Shown here: positions 61,468 through 64,000 of the stretch, piece after piece
Numbering within the stretch: the first letter of the stretch is position 1
Layout of the letters: the number at the start of each line of letters is the position of its first letter
Source of the DNA: Acheta domesticus
Lineage: Eukaryota > Arthropoda > Insecta > Orthoptera > Gryllidae
Assembly: GCA_031308135.1 (NCBI GenBank)
Contig: JAHLJT010009436.1
Coordinates: 135,662,950 to 135,726,949, forward strand
Length of the DNA stretch: 64,000 bases
Direction: 5' to 3'
The notes under the pieces: model-generated
Told to the model about the DNA's origin: nothing
Seen by the model: the letters and a program-made list of their open reading frames with translations, nothing else
Databases searched by the model: none
Made by a program: the position numbers and the translations under genes

Positions 61468-61629
61468 TGACGTAGTAGAATTGTATTTTAGTAACTATCT
61501 ATAAAACTTCTAAGAATTCTTCCTTTGCGAGAAGATCAAATGAAAGTAGAATAATCAATTGAAGATTACACATCCGGCCAGTTCTCATATTTCCAGCATT
61601 GCAGAGTAACAAGAGAAATAAAAACCGAT

Positions 61630-61656
61630 AGGGCCTCGGAGGCCCTGCATATGCAT
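61630..61656 (+). repeat. right outer subterminal repeat of piggyBac
   Basis: AGGGCCTCGGAGGCCCTGCA plus TATGCAT. Its last six bases overlap the 13-base terminal repeat (61651-61663), so there is no spacer here, against a 20-base spacer at the left end. Confidence 0.85.
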
Positions 61657-61881
61657 CCTAGGGTTAAAAGAAAATTGCCATTTATGACTAGGTTTTTGTG
61701 TTTTTTAATATTCTAAAATTAATATTTCCGTTCTACCACCAGGAAACCGAAGAATTAAGAAAATGCAAAAAAATATACTTTGGGCGGCGATAGATGGCAG
61801 CTGGGAAGAGTATGTGGCAATTCCAAATAGGAAATAAAAAGCTAATACGGGAAAGTCTTTGCCATTCTGTTGCACCACTAG

Positions 61882-62334
61882 TTTTTTTGCGATGTAATTT
61901 TATCTCAATATAATGTTGATGTAGGTTAGCATTTGTTACAGAAGCGTAACGAAATGAGTTCCGCCTCGCCCACAAGACTTTTATCCGTCTCCCTTCATAA
62001 AAGTGTATATCAAACACAAGAAGTGTTAGCACTTTAAATAATAAAATACCCTTTGACAAATTCGAATTCATCAGTATATGATTAATAACAAATAATGAAA
62101 AACTGCCTTTATTATTTAATTTTATGAAATTAAAACTGTTGTAGAACCTAAATGAATTGCTTACCTTTATTGATTAAGAAACAGGGTTACATGAGCTACC
62201 GAAGCGTAAAAAATCGTTCTTCCGGAAATGCTGTTTTTAATCTTTTATTACATCAACTATCGCAAAGTATCAGAAAAAGTATTAAGTAATTAATAATTAT
62301 TACAATCGCTAAACCTTCAGCATAAAAATAGGCC
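61882..62334. other. AT-rich noncoding DNA
   Basis: Nothing recognised. The 112-codon minus frame (61733-62071) starts in unique sequence and runs through the end of R1 copy B; it is not a gene. Confidence 0.5.
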
Positions 62335-62379
62335 CTTTACCGCATTGCGGGCCTTGCGGGCCCGAACGTTACGCCACTG
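62335..62379. mobile_element. possible DNA-transposon end
   Basis: On the minus strand, CAGTGGCGTAACGTTCGGGC followed by CCGCAAGGCCCGC resembles terminal inverted repeats of some DNA transposons that begin CAGTGGCGTA. No partner end was found in the window, so the call is tentative. Confidence 0.3.
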
Positions 62380-64000
62380 ATTCGTCACTGAAAACTTTTC
62401 TAAATGCTGACTCTTATTGCTTAATTTATTATTTGAAAATTAACACATTGATTTTAAATAAATTAGAAATGTTAAGTAATTACCGTGATGTTCTTTTTGA
62501 ATTTTCCGAGATTCGAATAACTCAACAATATTAACTTTTTTCCGGGCAATTTTTATTGGTTTTGCATTTTAACGTGTAGGTATTCTGCGGTCATTACGTA
62601 AAAAGACGGGAATGAATTGGTTATATGAAATTTTGACTTCCAATCAATTATGTTTTATTTGTAATTTGTATACGAATTTCTAAGAGCTGTCTAATACGTC
62701 CGTGACACTCTTGTCCCTGTAATATTGTTTACTTAAAAGAAGTAAATAAAAGTACAACCCCTTGGCCACGTTGTTCTGTGTATTTGGCAAACGAGATCTA
62801 TAATGAGTACATTTTAAATACTTATTGAGATATAATTACCATGAATCTTAATATTTTTCGAACGACATTTTTTGATTTCAATGCAAATTATCGACAGGAA
62901 GAAATACGCCTTTTTATTACCTCGTAGTTCTCTCTAGTTCTTTGTATTTTATAATTACTGTTTCAATTTTGTTAAATTCGTGAAATGTACATAAATAGCG
63001 TTGTTATATTACATTTAACGATATAGACTATATCGTTTAATGTAATACTACAACAACACTCTTCACGTTCTAACAATCTTATCAAATAAGAAAATTTTGA
63101 TCTGAAATTGTTAAACGCGGAGTTGCCTTCTCATGATCTTTTAACCATAAAAATCATGTAGAGAACACGTTTCTCCTAAACTGAGGATTTATTTTTAATC
63201 CGAAGTTTTATTATTCTCAAATCACTCTAACGTTGCATAATTCTCGACAACGGGAAAAGATCGCTGGATTTACGAAGTAAGCGACCATTGCATCACCACA
63301 AAAGGAAGTATCTTGTTGGGCATGCCAAGCACTTCTTGAGCGCGGCACTGTCATCTATTCAAAAGGATCGAGTCTCTTATTATCCACTGATTTTTAAATT
63401 GTACTTCTCGTCTCTCAGCAGTTCTTGAGTCAGACACAAATTGGAGACAAATACAATGAATGTTGAAAATGATAATTAGGAAGATGGTCATCTCTTCAAA
63501 AATCAAACCAACAAAACTTTCACACTTCTTGTGTCATGCTGAAAGTGACATTTAAATAAATGTTTGTGGACGCATGAAAAATACTAATTATGAGAATATC
63601 GATACTAATATTATCATTGAATTTAAAATATTAACTAGTAAAAGAAATTAATTGTAACAAATTTGTTCAATAAAATATTGCAATGTTCTCGTTCTCAAAG
63701 CAGCCAACTCGTCTTCTGGCTTAATTGCAATGCACTATTAATCAACCATACCACCTGTTGTTATGGCTTAACTTTAGCGACAGGCGTTTCTTCTTCTGAT
63801 GAAGAATTATAAACTACTGTTTTACTTTCAAGTTACACTTGATAATTTTCTAATAGCATTTAACACTTTATCTTCAATGAAAACAAGACGGCGTTGTGCT
63901 TTTTTGAGGAAACATCGGATTTTGGCCTGAAGTGCATTGGACATCATTAAATTATAATGCCATATTGCCATAGTGAAAAATCTAAGTAAAGTTATTACTC
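62380..64000. other. AT-rich noncoding DNA
   Basis: No gene recognised. The only structure is the palindrome at 63000-63056, listed separately. Confidence 0.55.
63000..63056. repeat. AT-rich imperfect palindrome
   Basis: ATTACATTTAACGATATA, a three-base spacer (GAC), then TATATCGTTTAATGTAAT, with outer GTTGTTAT/CTACAACAAC partly pairing. It could be a tiny MITE or a hairpin. Confidence 0.7.

Larger units (their letters stand above)
59263..61663 (-). mobile_element. complete piggyBac transposon (2401 bp)
   Basis: The element is bounded by a perfect 13-base inverted repeat: CCCTAGGATGCAT at 59263-59275 and ATGCATCCTAGGG at 61651-61663, with TTAA on each side. It contains one intact transposase gene on the minus strand and subterminal repeats at both ends. 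A 13-base terminal repeat plus spaced internal repeats, placed asymmetrically at the two ends, is also the architecture of the founding Trichoplusia piggyBac. It sits inside R1 copy B, so it is the younger insertion. Complete ends, duplication and coding frame suggest a recently active copy. Confidence 0.97.
57642..61881 (+). mobile_element. repeat family R1, copy B, split by piggyBac
   Basis: The 5' part (57642-59262) and 3' part (61664-61881) are interrupted by the piggyBac element. ACTTTCCCGTAT (57644-57655) and its inverted partner ATACGGGAAAGT (61845-61856) match copy A, and the end CACTAG (61876-61881) is followed by T. Modules resembling TTTTCTCAAAAACGGCTC start at about 58314, 58623, 58931 and 59232, a period near 300 bases. 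The GTCCGTCC block is hugely expanded. Without the insertion the element would be about 1.8 kb. Confidence 0.8.

Noticed and set aside
61733..62071. 112-codon minus frame downstream of piggyBac
   Set aside because: It overlaps the conserved noncoding end of R1 and has no motif.

Overview
The window looks like nuclear DNA from an arthropod, most likely an insect. It is AT-rich and gene-poor, and it carries tRNA-derived SINEs, a piggyBac element, a mariner relic, a degraded non-LTR retrotransposon and many microsatellites. Species cannot be fixed from the sequence alone. There is no bacterial-type operon, CRISPR array or rRNA gene, and no complete tRNA gene was recognised. The only complete, convincing protein gene is a 582-codon piggyBac transposase on the minus strand (59491-61239). 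Host coding sequence is limited to one good exon candidate (13405-14160, plus strand, proline-rich, ending at a splice donor) and a weaker one (38370-38421). The rest reads as intronic or intergenic DNA.

Layout. 1-13 kb: noncoding DNA with a SINE, an old foldback element, a second SINE, a CRE-containing GC-rich promoter candidate near 6.1 kb, an inverted-repeat mariner relic at 10.0-10.5 kb and a Harbinger-like MITE at 10.9 kb. 13-21 kb: a proline-rich exon and two further CpG-rich blocks (16.9-17.4 and 20.8-21.1 kb). Each ends in a short reading frame next to a splice-donor-like site, so this could be the 5' end of one plus-strand gene with alternative first exons. 21-40 kb: mostly AT-rich DNA with a near-perfect 164-bp foldback hairpin (29.3 kb), a LINE 3' tail, a CpG block and more SINEs. 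40.3-40.9 kb: a 236-bp inverted duplication that looks perfect and carries the same 63-codon reading frame on both strands. 44-48.7 kb: a broken LINE reverse transcriptase and three SINE copies, two of them head-to-tail. 49-64 kb: two long copies of an unclassified repeat family, called R1 here, the second split by the intact piggyBac.

Two structures stand out. First, the piggyBac element (59263-61663) has TTAA duplications, 13-bp terminal inverted repeats, asymmetric 27-bp subterminal repeats, an intact DDD triad and an intact C-terminal cysteine-rich finger. Its insertion into R1 can be read directly, because another R1 copy at 49.9-51.3 kb shows the unoccupied site. Second, R1 has four copies here. 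It has 12-bp subterminal inverted repeats, diverged internal modules of about 300 bp, a CCGT-type tract that is greatly expanded in one copy, and a shared CTAG-T end. This resembles Helentron-associated non-autonomous elements, but the assignment is inference. All coordinates for repeats without a stated exact boundary are approximate.
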